DNA of 64,000 bases. It comes from an uncultured Eubacteriales bacterium. GTDB taxonomy: Bacteria > Bacillota > Clostridia > Christensenellales > Aristaeellaceae. The position numbers were made by a program, and so were the translations under genes. The notes beneath the pieces were generated by a model, which saw only the letters and a list, made by a program, of their open reading frames with translations, did not search any database and was not told the origin of the DNA. How positions within the stretch are numbered: position 1 is the first letter of the stretch; each line of letters begins with the position of its first letter. Below, piece after piece: positions 51,922-61,825 of this stretch. Location: contig CACXHY010000002.1 in assembly GCA_902767565.1 (NCBI GenBank), forward strand, positions 62,001 through 126,000. The letters are read 5' to 3'.

Positions 51922-52401
51922 GTGCGGTTTTGTTCCACGGATGACCTGCGGGACGGGACGATCCTGCTGCGGCTGGATCATACCTGCGAGGCGCAGCCGG
52001 AGAAGCGTTGGCTCCCCGCTTACCGGTTCGATATCTGTCTCGCCGACGGGACGAAGATCGGCACCTGCGACCTGCGGATCGGCCACAACGACAAGACCTA
52101 CATCGGCGGGAACATCGGCTACGCGATCGACGAACCCTTCCGGGGCCGCCGGTACGCCGCCTGTGCCTGCGCCCTGCTCTTCCGGCTGGCGCGCAGGCAC
52201 GGCATGGACTACGCCATCATCACCTGCGTGCCCGGCAACCGCGCCTCCTCCCGCACCTGCGAGATCGCGGGCGGCACATACCTGGAGACCGCGCCCATCC
52301 CGGAGGACAACGAGATGTACGCCGAGGGCAAGCGGGAGGTCATGGTGTACCGGTTTGAGCTGGCAGGGGCCTCCCCTGCAGCGATCAAAAGTGACGGATG
52401 A
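51922..52401 (+). CDS. GNAT-family N-acetyltransferase
   Basis: A 159-residue protein with a GNAT-like core: YIGGNIGYAIDEPFRGRRYAAC contains the strand and acetyl-CoA loop (pattern R-G-R-R-Y-A), and VPGNRASSRTCEIAGG is the typical Asn-containing C-terminal helix. Start is GTG 51922 with AAGGAG ten bases upstream, 7 nt after the ABC ATPase, so it is probably in the same transcript. Substrate is unknown. A long terminator hairpin follows at 52490. Confidence 0.85.
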   Translation: MRFCSTDDLRDGTILLRLDHTCEAQPEKRWLPAYRFDICLADGTKIGTCDLRIGHNDKTYIGGNIGYAIDEPFRGRRYAACACALLFRLARRHGMDYAIITCVPGNRASSRTCEIAGGTYLETAPIPEDNEMYAEGKREVMVYRFELAGASPAAIKSDG

Positions 52402-52489
52402 ACGCCGCTGATCGACCCGTCAGGGCCAGCGTTCCCCTGATCGCATGCTGACCGCGGCACTCTGCCCCTGGGCCGGTCCTGACTTCGCT

Positions 52490-52526
52490 CCACAGAAAAA
52501 CGCAGCGTCGCTGCGTTTTTCTGTGG
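52490..52526. terminator. Bidirectional terminator, 17-bp perfect stem
   Basis: CCACAGAAAAACGCAGC pairs exactly with GCTGCGTTTTTCTGTGG around a GTC loop. The A and T runs inside the stem serve as U-tracts for both directions. It separates the convergent GNAT and hypothetical genes. Confidence 0.85.
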
Positions 52527-52529
52527 CTA

Positions 52530-53228
52530 TTATTCTGTAAATATGCCGCCCTGTTCCTCCGCGAACTCCACGGGGTCGAGGAAGCCGAACCGTGCCTTGC
52601 GCAGGGGATCCCGCTGGAAGGTGACCGTGAGGGTCAGGCCCTCCGGGATGCGGCCCTCCACCTCCACCGCGCTTACCGGCAGCAGGGCCAGCACGTCCCT
52701 CGCGCAGCGCAGGGCCAGTCCGGCCAGCAGGCGGCGGGCGTCGGTCTGCGCCTCCAGGGCGGTGAAGGCCACCCTCACGGTGTCGCTGTCCGCCGCGGAG
52801 ACCGTGACCGACTGCGCGAAGGGCTTGAGATCCGCCAGGGGATCGACGGTCTGCAGCACCTCGGCGTAGGCCTGGGTATCTCCGGCCAGCACCCGCTCCG
52901 CCTTCTCGTGCAGGAAACGCCAGCGCTCCGGGTCCGTCAGGCCGTCGTGGGATTCGGGGTTCAGCAGGGCTTCCGTCCATTCCACCCGCTCGTCGGCCCG
53001 GCGCCAGTATTCCTCAAAGGGCGGGACAGCGGGCGCTGCGGAGGTCGTCTCGTACAGCACCTCATGAGACGGGGCGGCGGCATTTGCCTGGGCGGGTTTC
53101 TCCGCCGCCGCGGTCTCGCCCTCGTTCCCCAGCTGAAGCACCGGGGGCACATAGTCCGAGGGCCACAGGTCGCCCACGATCTGATACAGCATGTCCAGGG
53201 GATTCCTGGGCCGGTTCTCATTCGCCAT
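52530..53228 (-). CDS. Hypothetical protein paired with the AAA+ ATPase
   Basis: A 232-residue cytoplasmic protein. The first ~85 residues are poorly ordered and Ala/Pro/Glu-rich; the remainder is predicted helical then beta-rich, with WRRADERVEWTEALLNP and a C-terminal FLDPVEFAEEQGG. I recognise no family. Its ATG (53226-53228) lies 11 nt inside the AAA+ gene, so the two are translationally coupled and should act together, for example as substrate adaptor or structural partner of the ATPase; this is inference from context only. Confidence 0.7.
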   Translation of the reverse strand: MANENRPRNPLDMLYQIVGDLWPSDYVPPVLQLGNEGETAAAEKPAQANAAAPSHEVLYETTSAAPAVPPFEEYWRRADERVEWTEALLNPESHDGLTDPERWRFLHEKAERVLAGDTQAYAEVLQTVDPLADLKPFAQSVTVSAADSDTVRVAFTALEAQTDARRLLAGLALRCARDVLALLPVSAVEVEGRIPEGLTLTVTFQRDPLRKARFGFLDPVEFAEEQGGIFTE

Positions 53229-55113
53229 CGGGATCCTCCTCTCCCGCGACGCGGCACCGCAGCTCCGGCGGGTTCGCGCTCACCTCAAAGTGTTCGATGG
53301 TGACGTCGGCGTCCGACAGCACCTCGTGATCGAAGAGCCACCGGGACAGGGGGTTGATCAGCAGGCTCTCCACCTGGTTGCCCACGCCGCGCCCGCCGTT
53401 GGACAGATCCTCCAGCGCAGCGGCCTTCAGCTCCTCATAGGCCTCGTCGGTGACCTTCAGGCGGATCTGCTTCTGCTCCTCCATGCGGCGGACGATCTTG
53501 TTCACCTGGGCCCGCAGGATGGCCTCGCCGGCTTCCTGGCGGATGTAGTCGAAGACCACGATGTTCTCGCCGATGCGGTTGAGGATCTCCGGCCGGCCCA
53601 GCTCCAGCTTGAAGTGGTCCTCAATGGCGCTGCGGACCCGGGCCTGGACCTCCTCGTAGGGCATGTCCATGGTGACGTTGGCGTGGCGCTGTCCCAGGGC
53701 GTCCTTGACGTAGATGCCCAGGTTGCTGGTGAAGATGATGATGGTTTCGCCGAAGTATACCGTGTTGCCCTGGCCGTCGGTCATGCGGCCGTCCTCCAGG
53801 ATCTGCAGGAACTTGTCGAGGATGTTGGTGTGGGCCTTCTCGATCTCGTCGAAGAGCAGGATGCAGAAGGGATTGTTCTTGATGGCGTTGGTCAGCTGGC
53901 CGCCGGCCTCATAGCCCACATAGCCGGGAGGCGCGCCCATCAGCTTCTGGTCGGAGTGGCTCTGGCCGTACTCGCTCATGTCGAAGCGGACGCAGGCGCT
54001 CTCGTCGCCGAAGAGTTTTTCCGCCAGGGCCTTGGCGGTCTCGGTCTTGCCCACGCCCGTGGGGCCGGCGTAGAACAGCACGCCCTTGGGCTTGGAGGTG
54101 GAGGAGGAGGACAGGCCGTTCATGCCGGTGACGGCGCGCTTCACCACGTCGAGCGTGCGCTCCAGGGCGGCGTCCTGCCCCTTGATGCGCTTCTGGAAGT
54201 CTGCCTTCGCCGTCTTCAGGCTGGCCATGGACAGGCGCTCCCAGGGATTGTCCTTGAAGCCGTACTTGTACAGGTCCACCACCTGGCACAGGTCGCGGAT
54301 GGCGGAGAGCTCCTGCTTGCCCAGGGTGCGCAGGGCGTCCAGCTCCGTGAAGGTCAGGCCCTCGGTGAGGCCCACGAACTTCTCCTGCAGCTTGGCCAGC
54401 TCGTCGGGGTGCTCCTGGTACCAGGGCATGTCCTTGCGGTAGACCGCCCCGTCGAAGAAGGAGGCGAACTGGCTCTGCACCAGCTGCATCCGCTCTTCCC
54501 GGCCGGGAGCCTCCAGGGTGATGGCACGGCAGCAGGGATTGTTCAGATAGAACCAGGCGGGCAGGTCATTGCGCTTGTTCACCAGCACCACCAGCAGGTT
54601 GTGGCGGCGGCCCTGGGGCGTGCGCACGGTGGCTGCGGACAGGGCGGACTGCAGCAGCAGGTTGAAGCTGTTCATGTCCTGCTGGTCCATGCGGTCCGGG
54701 GCGGTGATGTAGAAGCTGGCCAGTTCCAGCACCGTCACCGTGGCCAGCTCCTTCTGCTGCATGGCCCGGCTGATGACGTTGGGCGCGGTGCTGACCGCCG
54801 TTCCCCGGAACTCCGCGGGGATCACGCCGTTCTTGGTCTCGGCCCGGGCCGCCTTCGCGTAGCGGGCCAGCATCTCCGGGTCGTAGGGGTTCATCAGCCC
54901 GACAAGGTTGGAATAGAACACCACCGAGTCCCAGCCCTGGTCGACAAAATAGCCCATCAGGTAGCGGGGCAGGGGCACCAGTTCGTTTTCGCGGACGGAG
55001 CCCGCCACGGGGTAGCGATACTGGTCGGTGATGTTGCCTTCGAGGATGATGAGGGGCTTGACCGTGCTGAACAGTTCCAGCTCACGGTGCCATTTCGGGA
55101 TGAAAGAGCCCAT
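53218..55113 (-). CDS. ClpB/ClpA-like AAA+ ATPase with P-loop-less N-terminal half
   Basis: A 631-residue protein. The C-terminal half is a Clp/Hsp100 second AAA+ module: Walker A AGPTGVGKTETA, pore-type loop GAPPGYVGYE, Walker B LLFDEIEKAH, sensor 1 IIFTSNLG, Arg finger region GRPEILNRIGE, then a ClpB D2-small domain. The N-terminal ~300 residues look like an AAA-type fold (LIILEGNITDQY start, NLLVVLVNKRNDLPAW resembling a sensor strand) but have no Walker A. There is no ClpP-binding IGF loop visible and no ClpN repeat. Start ATG 55111 follows GGAGG; an upstream TTG is within the ribosome site. An operator-like dyad lies in its promoter. Confidence 0.88.
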   Translation of the reverse strand: MGSFIPKWHRELELFSTVKPLIILEGNITDQYRYPVAGSVRENELVPLPRYLMGYFVDQGWDSVVFYSNLVGLMNPYDPEMLARYAKAARAETKNGVIPAEFRGTAVSTAPNVISRAMQQKELATVTVLELASFYITAPDRMDQQDMNSFNLLLQSALSAATVRTPQGRRHNLLVVLVNKRNDLPAWFYLNNPCCRAITLEAPGREERMQLVQSQFASFFDGAVYRKDMPWYQEHPDELAKLQEKFVGLTEGLTFTELDALRTLGKQELSAIRDLCQVVDLYKYGFKDNPWERLSMASLKTAKADFQKRIKGQDAALERTLDVVKRAVTGMNGLSSSSTSKPKGVLFYAGPTGVGKTETAKALAEKLFGDESACVRFDMSEYGQSHSDQKLMGAPPGYVGYEAGGQLTNAIKNNPFCILLFDEIEKAHTNILDKFLQILEDGRMTDGQGNTVYFGETIIIFTSNLGIYVKDALGQRHANVTMDMPYEEVQARVRSAIEDHFKLELGRPEILNRIGENIVVFDYIRQEAGEAILRAQVNKIVRRMEEQKQIRLKVTDEAYEELKAAALEDLSNGGRGVGNQVESLLINPLSRWLFDHEVLSDADVTIEHFEVSANPPELRCRVAGEEDPDGE

Positions 55114-55144
55114 CTTTCCGCCTCCGTTCAAGTTTCATGGGGTG

Positions 55145-55173
55145 AGTATAGCACAATCCGCTCCGGATTGAAA
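55145..55173 (-). promoter_or_regulatory. Promoter of the AAA+ pair with dyad operator
   Basis: Minus strand TTTCAA (55168-55173), 17-bp spacer, TATACT (55145-55150). The spacer holds a perfect 7-bp inverted repeat, CAATCCGCTCCGGATTG (55154-55170), suggesting a repressor site. Confidence 0.7.
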
Positions 55174-55216
55174 GACCGCCCGCAAGAATTGCACTGTTCG
55201 GGCGGCCGACACGAAA

Positions 55217-55246
55217 ACGCCCCTCCCCGCGCACGGGAAGGGGCGT
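55217..55246 (-). terminator. Terminator after upp
   Basis: On the minus strand ACGCCCCTTCCCG and CGGGGAGGGGCGT pair with one mismatch and are followed by TTTCGTG. Confidence 0.75.
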
Positions 55247-55301
55247 GAAAGGGGCCCTGCGGCAGACCGGTGAGATCCCGGTGGAGCCGGTGCAAATATG
55301 C

Positions 55302-56108
<807 letters not shown>

Positions 56109-56139
56109 CTACCGGTCCGGTCCGGCTTTCGTTCCGGAT

Positions 56140-58149
56140 TCAGCCCCGCGCAAGCGCCATGACGCCGCAGACCGGGAGCGTGATCTCGCCGGAGAGGGAG
56201 GCGCCGGTCAGGAGGTCGGTGCGGGGATCCGGGAGGGTGACGGTCTGTTCTCTGCCGCTGTAATTCTGCAGGAAAACGCAGCCGCCGCGGTCCCGGGCGA
56301 CGACGCCCTCGGGAAGGGGAACGGACAGGGCCCGGGGGATGCCGAGGCTTCGGCAGATCCCGTCCAGCAGGGCGGTGAGGGCGGCCTCGTCGGTCCGGGC
56401 GGCCAGGTACCAGGCTTCGCCCTTGCCGAACCGATTACGGGTGAGGCACGGGCGGCCGGCGTAGAAATCGTCGCGATAGGTGCCGAGGACCTCCGCGTCT
56501 TCCGTGCGGATCACCTCGCATACGCCGGTGACGGGCCATTCGCGGCCGTCCATGATCATGGCGTTGGACTGGGAGGGATACAGCACGTCCAGTTCCTCCG
56601 TCACCGCGCCGAACACGTCCGTCAGGGCATGGGGGGTGAGGCTCAGGAAGGCCCGGCCGTCCCCGTCGATGACGCCGCAGCCGTAGGTGGCCGCCAGGGT
56701 GCCGCCCTGCTCCGTGAATCGGCGCAGCTTCTCCTCGATCCCGCCGCGGAACATGAACAGGGTGGGGGCGATCACCAGCGCGTAGCCGGAGAGATCCGTC
56801 TCCTCCCGCATGTCGCGGAAGTCCACGGCCACGCCCATCTTCCACAGCGCCCGGTACCAGGCGTTGACGGTCTCCGGGTAGTCCTTGACGGCCTCGCTGC
56901 CCATCTGGGCGTAGTGGAGGGCCCACAGGCAGCTGTAGTCATAGAGGATGCACACCCGCGGCTTCTCCTGCGGCGCGCCGTACAGCGGGGCCAGCTTCTC
57001 CAGCGCCTCGCCCACCTGCCGCACTTCTTTGAAAACCCGGGTGTCGGCGGTGCCGTCGTGGCCCACCACCGCGCCGTGGAACATCTCGGAGCCGCCGCGG
57101 CCCTTGCGCCACTGGAAGTACATCACGCTCTGGGAGCCGTGGGCCAGGGGCAGCATGGAGGACAGCAGGTGCATCCCGGGCCGCTTCACCCGGTTGACCT
57201 CCTGCCAGTTCACCAGCGAGGGCGTGGATTCCATCAGCAGGAAGGGCCGATCCTTGAACGAGCGCATCAGGTCATGGGTCATGGCGTGCTCGGAGGCGGC
57301 CTTCACATCGTCCAGCCCCCAGCCGGGATAGGAATCCCAGGACACCACGTCCAGGGCCTCGCTCAGGTCGAAATAGTCGTAGTCAAAGAACCGCTGCATC
57401 AGGTTGGCGGTCACCGGGATCTCCGGGCAGACACTGTGGACGGCCTCCTTTTCCATCAGGATGAAGTCCTTGCACTGATGGGTGGAGAACCGCCGCCAGT
57501 CCACCCACATGGCCGGGTTGGCGTCCTGTCCCACGGGGGAGGGCGGCTCGATCTGGCTCCAGTCCGTGTAGGCCATGGACCAGAACCCCGTCCACCACCG
57601 GTCGTTCAGGGCTTCCAGGGTGCCGTATTTCTCCCGCAGCCACGCCCGCCATTTCTCCTGGCACAGGGGGCAGTAGCAGTCGCCGGAGAACTCGTTGGAG
57701 ATGTGCCACAGGATCACGCCGGGGTGCTTTGCGTAGCGCTCGGCCAGCGCCGTGTCGATGGCGCGCACCTTCTCCCGGTAGACGGGGGAGGAGGGGCAGT
57801 GGTTGTGCCGCCCGCCGAAGTGCCGCCGCTGAAACCGATCGTCCACCCGCAGCACCTCGGGATACTTCTGCGCCATCCAGGCCGGACGCGCGCCGGAGGG
57901 CGTCGCCAGGTCCACCCGGATGCCTGCCTTCCACAGGCGGTCGATCACAGCGTCCATCCAGCCGAACTCGTAGCGACCTTCCTCGGGCTCCAGGGCCGCC
58001 CAGGCGAAGATGCCCAGGGAGACGCAGTTGACCTTCGCCTTCTTCATCAGGCGGACGTCCTCCTCCAGGACGTCAGGATACTTCAGCCACTGGTCGGGGT
58101 TGTAGTCGCCGCCGTGGAGGAAGACGGGGAAACGCGGGGTCAGGGACAT
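56140..58149 (-). CDS. Glycoside hydrolase family 42 beta-galactosidase
   Basis: A 669-residue GH42 enzyme. Domain order: TIM barrel (1-~390), trimerisation domain (~390-600), small beta domain. Acid/base Glu153 is in WHISNEFSGD and nucleophile Glu307 in LLMESTPS. The zinc site typical of many GH42 enzymes is present: Cys118, Cys158, Cys160 and Cys163. There is no signal peptide, so it acts in the cytoplasm on imported galactosides. ATG 58147 follows AAAGGAG. It is divergent from an esterase gene and no sugar transporter or regulator lies beside it. Confidence 0.95.
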   Translation of the reverse strand: MSLTPRFPVFLHGGDYNPDQWLKYPDVLEEDVRLMKKAKVNCVSLGIFAWAALEPEEGRYEFGWMDAVIDRLWKAGIRVDLATPSGARPAWMAQKYPEVLRVDDRFQRRHFGGRHNHCPSSPVYREKVRAIDTALAERYAKHPGVILWHISNEFSGDCYCPLCQEKWRAWLREKYGTLEALNDRWWTGFWSMAYTDWSQIEPPSPVGQDANPAMWVDWRRFSTHQCKDFILMEKEAVHSVCPEIPVTANLMQRFFDYDYFDLSEALDVVSWDSYPGWGLDDVKAASEHAMTHDLMRSFKDRPFLLMESTPSLVNWQEVNRVKRPGMHLLSSMLPLAHGSQSVMYFQWRKGRGGSEMFHGAVVGHDGTADTRVFKEVRQVGEALEKLAPLYGAPQEKPRVCILYDYSCLWALHYAQMGSEAVKDYPETVNAWYRALWKMGVAVDFRDMREETDLSGYALVIAPTLFMFRGGIEEKLRRFTEQGGTLAATYGCGVIDGDGRAFLSLTPHALTDVFGAVTEELDVLYPSQSNAMIMDGREWPVTGVCEVIRTEDAEVLGTYRDDFYAGRPCLTRNRFGKGEAWYLAARTDEAALTALLDGICRSLGIPRALSVPLPEGVVARDRGGCVFLQNYSGREQTVTLPDPRTDLLTGASLSGEITLPVCGVMALARG

Positions 58150-58196
58150 GGGCAGGACTCCTTTCGCGGAACGGGTTCCGATGTTCCGTTGACGGT

Positions 58197-58225
58197 ATTT
58201 CACCACAAACGGGGCAATTTGTAAA
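58197..58225 (-). promoter_or_regulatory. GH42 promoter
   Basis: Minus strand TTTACA (58220-58225), 17-bp spacer, TGAAAT (58197-58202). On the opposite strand a TATACT box at 58254-58259 faces the esterase gene but has no clear -35. Confidence 0.6.
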
Positions 58226-58322
58226 GGGTATGGCGATTTTTCGTATCCTATGCTATACTGTGCGCGGCCCATGGATGCCGAAGACGGCTTTTTCGCCGCG
58301 TGGACCGGATCGGAGTGTCTCT

Positions 58323-59087
58323 ATGCTGCTGAAACAGGATTTCTGGTTTGATTCCCTGGGCGCGAACCGCCCGCTGCACATCCGCGTGCCGGACGAGGGG
58401 GAGGGGCCCTTCCCGGTCATGTACCTCTTCGACGGCCATAACCTCTTCCGCGACGAGGACGCCACCTACGGCAAGTGCTGGGGGCTGGATGCGTTCATGT
58501 CCGAATGGGGAAAACCCATGATCCTCGTGGGGATCGAGTGCGGACACGTGGGGGACGAGCGCCTCTCCGAGTACCTGCCCTATCCGGCGGAGCGCGCCTG
58601 GCTCAGGGGCGCGCAGCCCATGGGCGACCTGACCATGCAGGGCATCCTGTTCGAGGTCAAGCCCTACATCGACCGGGTGTTCCGGACGATCCCCTTCCGG
58701 GAGTGCACCGGCATCGGCGGCTCCAGCATGGGCGGGCTGATGGCGGCTTACGCGGTGCTGCGCTACAACCGGTACTTTTCCAAGGCCGCGGTGCTGTCCC
58801 CCTCGCTGGGGGCGGTGACGGAGGACTACTGGAAAGAACTGGATGAGACGGAGATCGATCCCGACACCCGGGTCTATCTCTCCTGGGGCACCCTGGAGGC
58901 CGGGAAACTGAAAAACCCGTGGGTCGAGGACCGGCGCAGCGGCATGTACCGGGTGTGCGCCGGCACGGCGGAGCGCTTCCGCAGGAAGGGCGCGCAGGCC
59001 ATGACTTACTGCCAGATCGGCGGAAAGCACTGCGAGGCCGACTGGGAAAAGCAGAACGAGATCTATATGGACTGGCTGTGGGCATGA
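58323..59087 (+). CDS. Alpha/beta hydrolase, esterase D-like
   Basis: A 254-residue cytoplasmic hydrolase. The oxyanion segment PVMYLFDGHNLF is at 31-42, the nucleophile Ser135 sits in IGGSSMGGLM, and a catalytic His is likely in IGGKHCEADW near residue 238. This matches putative esterases (feruloyl/acetyl-xylan or S-formylglutathione type); acyl-glycan substrates are plausible next to GH42. Start ATG 58323 has CGGAG upstream. It is followed by lgt after 31 nt in the same direction. Confidence 0.87.
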   Translation: MLLKQDFWFDSLGANRPLHIRVPDEGEGPFPVMYLFDGHNLFRDEDATYGKCWGLDAFMSEWGKPMILVGIECGHVGDERLSEYLPYPAERAWLRGAQPMGDLTMQGILFEVKPYIDRVFRTIPFRECTGIGGSSMGGLMAAYAVLRYNRYFSKAAVLSPSLGAVTEDYWKELDETEIDPDTRVYLSWGTLEAGKLKNPWVEDRRSGMYRVCAGTAERFRRKGAQAMTYCQIGGKHCEADWEKQNEIYMDWLWA

Positions 59088-59118
59088 CCCTCCGGCCGGA
59101 CCGCAGGGAGGCGAAACC

Positions 59119-60036
59119 ATGTCCCCGGGCGAATTCCTGATCGGACCGATCCGCTGGTACGCCGCGCTGATCGTCACGGGCATGGCGCTGGCGGTGTGGC
59201 TGGCGACGCTGGAGGAGCGGCGGCGCGGCCTTCCGAAGGACACGATCCTCGACCTGGCCCTTTGGCTGCTGCCCATCGGCGTCCTCGGCGCGAGAATCTA
59301 TTATGTGATCTTCAGCTGGGACAGATACGCCGCCGACCCTCTCTCGGCCCTCTATATCTGGGAGGGCGGGCTGGCCATCTACGGCGGGGTCATCGCCGGT
59401 GCGCTGACTGCGCTGGTCTTCGCGAAGAAGCGCGGGCTGCCGCTGAGGGTGCTGGCCGACATGATCGCGCCGGGGCTGGCCCTGGCCCAGGGCATCGGCC
59501 GCTGGGGCAATTTCTTCAACAGCGAGGCCTACGGCGTGGAGACGGCAGTCCCCTTCTGGCGGTTCTTCCCCGCCTCGGTGCTCATCGGCGATACCTGGCA
59601 CCTGGCCTGCTTCTTCTACGAGTCCGTGCTGGACATCGCGGTCTTTGTCTGGCTGTGGTGCCGCCGGAAAAAGCGCCTCCGCGACGGGGACACCACCCTG
59701 GGCTATCTGCTGCTCTACGGAGCCGGCCGGATGCTGATCGAAGGCCTCCGCACCGACAGCCTGTACCTGACCGGCACCCTGCGGATCAGCCAGCTGCTGA
59801 GCGCGGCCATGGTGCTGGCGGTGTGCGTCGTGTGGATGACGCGGGTGAAGGGGCCGACCCGCCTGTGGCTGCTGCTGCCCGCGGCGCTGCTGGCGGCGGC
59901 GACGGTCTGCGGCGTCCTGGGGGCTTCCCTGGGCGTCATGAGCGCGGTGATCGCGGGATACGGCGCCGCGGCGATCCTCTGCACGGCGATCTTTGAAATC
60001 AAGGCGGGAGGTCTGTCATGCCCCACGGCAAGCTGA
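59119..60036 (+). CDS. lgt: Prolipoprotein diacylglyceryl transferase
   Basis: A 305-residue membrane enzyme that attaches diacylglycerol to the lipobox Cys of lipoproteins. It has about seven hydrophobic segments and the family motifs RWYAALIVTGM near residue 12, GLAIYGGVIAGAL near 88 and GRWGNFFNSEAYG near 128, with the conserved Arg in EGLRTDSLY. ATG 59119 follows GGGAGG. Its 3-prime end overlaps the serine hydrolase gene by 19 nt. It extends somewhat at the C-terminus with two further hydrophobic segments. Confidence 0.96.
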   Translation: MSPGEFLIGPIRWYAALIVTGMALAVWLATLEERRRGLPKDTILDLALWLLPIGVLGARIYYVIFSWDRYAADPLSALYIWEGGLAIYGGVIAGALTALVFAKKRGLPLRVLADMIAPGLALAQGIGRWGNFFNSEAYGVETAVPFWRFFPASVLIGDTWHLACFFYESVLDIAVFVWLWCRRKKRLRDGDTTLGYLLLYGAGRMLIEGLRTDSLYLTGTLRISQLLSAAMVLAVCVVWMTRVKGPTRLWLLLPAALLAAATVCGVLGASLGVMSAVIAGYGAAAILCTAIFEIKAGGLSCPTAS

Positions 60037-61190
60037 ACAACGGCATCTACCGGGCTCTGCTGCCGGTGATGGCGCCCTCCCCGCGGGGGCATATGATGCA
60101 CGACCTGTCCGGGCTGCCGCTGACGGATCTTCAGGGCTATGTCCGGCTGCTGCTGCGGCACCATGTGCTGGGGGCCTCCCTGCTCCTGCGGGACGGGGAT
60201 CGGCAGGCGGCGGTGTTCACCTCCCTGACGGGGGACGCTCCGAAGGCTTCTTCGGAGAAAACGCTGTTCCGGGCGGCCTCCCTCACCAAGATGGTGACGG
60301 CCCTGTGCATCCTGCGCCTGCGGGAAGCGGGGAAGCTGGACACGGACGCCCCCGCCGCCGCCTTTCTGCCCGACGCGGAGGGCCTGCTGCCCGGCGTGAC
60401 GATCCGGCACCTGCTGAGCCACACCTCCGGTCTCCGGGATCTTCCGGCCCAGGACCGGGCGCTGATGCGGGGCGACACCTTCCATGCCGCGCTGCGGGAG
60501 AACGGCTGTACGGCGGCAAAGCCGGGAGAGACCTTTGCCTACTGCAATTTCGGCTTCGGGCTGCTGGGCTGCGTCATCGAGACCGTGACCGGTCAGCCCG
60601 TGTCCGACGCCGTCCGGGAGCAGGTGCTGCAGCCTCTGGGCATGCGCGGCACCCTGGACGGCTCCACCCTGGACGAAAAGGACATCATGCCCATCAACCG
60701 GGTGCTGACCCGGCGCCGGCAGCCGGACGTGCGGGTCACGGAACTGGGGCGCAGACCGCTGACGGCTCCCGACCCCGCCCGGCATTTCGGCCACACCGCC
60801 GGCGCCCTGTACACCGACGCGGCCTCCCTGTCGCGCCTGCTGGCCATGCTGGCCGGCCGCGGCGTCCTCGACGGCGAGCGCTTTCTGCCGGAGGCGGCCG
60901 TCGCGGACATGACCCGGGAGCACGCCGTTTACGGACAGGAGAGCCCCACGCTGTCCTACGGGCTGGGGCTGCTGATCATCCGGGACAGGCGGCTGTCGGA
61001 GCACCGGCTGCTGGGACACCAGGGCTTTGCCTACGGCTGCGCGGACGGCGCGTTCCTGGAGGAGGACACGGGCCGCCGGGTCGTCTTCCTCAACGGCGGC
61101 TGCAGCGAGGCCCGGTCGGGGCGGCTGGGAGTCGCCAACCGGGATGTGCTGCGCTGGGCCATGCGGAAGGAGATGCCCGCATGGAAGTGA
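60018..61190 (+). CDS. Beta-lactamase-like serine hydrolase (class C/DD-peptidase fold)
   Basis: A 390-residue serine hydrolase. The S-x-x-K motif is Ser88-Leu-Thr-Lys91 in AASLTKMV, the Y-x-N motif is Tyr175-Cys-Asn177, and the KTG-like triad is replaced by HQGFAYG near residue 340. No signal peptide or membrane anchor is seen, so despite the fold a cytoplasmic esterase or peptidase is more likely than a true beta-lactamase. ATG 60018 has GGGAGG and lies inside lgt; the stop overlaps recX by 10 nt. Confidence 0.9.
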   Translation: MPHGKLNNGIYRALLPVMAPSPRGHMMHDLSGLPLTDLQGYVRLLLRHHVLGASLLLRDGDRQAAVFTSLTGDAPKASSEKTLFRAASLTKMVTALCILRLREAGKLDTDAPAAAFLPDAEGLLPGVTIRHLLSHTSGLRDLPAQDRALMRGDTFHAALRENGCTAAKPGETFAYCNFGFGLLGCVIETVTGQPVSDAVREQVLQPLGMRGTLDGSTLDEKDIMPINRVLTRRRQPDVRVTELGRRPLTAPDPARHFGHTAGALYTDAASLSRLLAMLAGRGVLDGERFLPEAAVADMTREHAVYGQESPTLSYGLGLLIIRDRRLSEHRLLGHQGFAYGCADGAFLEEDTGRRVVFLNGGCSEARSGRLGVANRDVLRWAMRKEMPAWK

Positions 61191-61825
61191 CGGACGTCCG
61201 GCGTGTGCGGGGGACCTGGCTCATCACCCTGAACGGGGAGACCCTCCGCATCCCCCGTGCGCTCTATGAGGAGCGCCCAATAACCGTCGGCGACGACATC
61301 GATCCGGAAGAGTACGATCGGTGGCTGCTGCTGCGGCAGTTCCGGCCGGCCCTGGACTACGCCGTGTCCCTGCTGGCCCGCCGCCCCCACGCGGAGGGAG
61401 AGCTGGAGGCGAAACTGAAGGCGCGCGGCTGCCGTCCCGTGACCATCGAACTGGTGCTGCACAAGCTCAGCAAACACGGCCTGACCGACGACGCGGACTT
61501 TGCCCGGCAGTGGGCGGAGGCGAGGGTCCGGCGGGGCGTGGGACCCAAGAGGATCGAACAGGAACTGCGCCAAAGGAAGATCGCCGCGGAAGACGCGGAG
61601 GAAGCCATGGCCGGACTGGATGAGGACGGGCAGCGGGCCGCTGCGGTGAAGCTGGCGCAGAAGGCCCTCCGCGCGGCAAAGCCCGGGGAGGACCGGCGGA
61701 AGACCGATCAGCGGATCGCGGCCATGCTGATCCGCCGGGGCTACCCCTATACCATGGCCAGGGAGGCCATCCGCGCCGTGCGGGAAGATGATCAGGAGGA
61801 GACAGACGATGATCGAGACCGGTGA
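61181..61825 (+). CDS. recX: Regulatory protein RecX
   Basis: A 214-residue helical RecX protein that modulates RecA filaments. The three-helix repeats are recognisable: [38 protein letters not shown], and a third repeat ending [19 protein letters not shown] 61181 has AAGGAG and overlaps the serine hydrolase stop. It also overlaps the next gene by 17 nt. recA is not within the window. Confidence 0.92.
   Translation: MEVTDVRRVRGTWLITLNGETLRIPRALYEERPITVGDDIDPEEYDRWLLLRQFRPALDYAVSLLARRPHAEGELEAKLKARGCRPVTIELVLHKLSKHGLTDDADFARQWAEARVRRGVGPKRIEQELRQRKIAAEDAEEAMAGLDEDGQRAAAVKLAQKALRAAKPGEDRRKTDQRIAAMLIRRGYPYTMAREAIRAVREDDQEETDDDRDR

Noticed and set aside
60018-61190. A true secreted class C beta-lactamase
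   Set aside because: The S-x-x-K and Y-x-N motifs are present, but there is no signal peptide and the K-T-G triad is replaced by H-Q-G, so resistance cannot be claimed.
59993-61825. A 610-codon frame that would fuse a long N-terminus to RecX
   Set aside because: Only the last 214 codons are RecX. The first part is an out-of-frame shadow of lgt and the serine hydrolase, and ATG 61181 has a good ribosome site.
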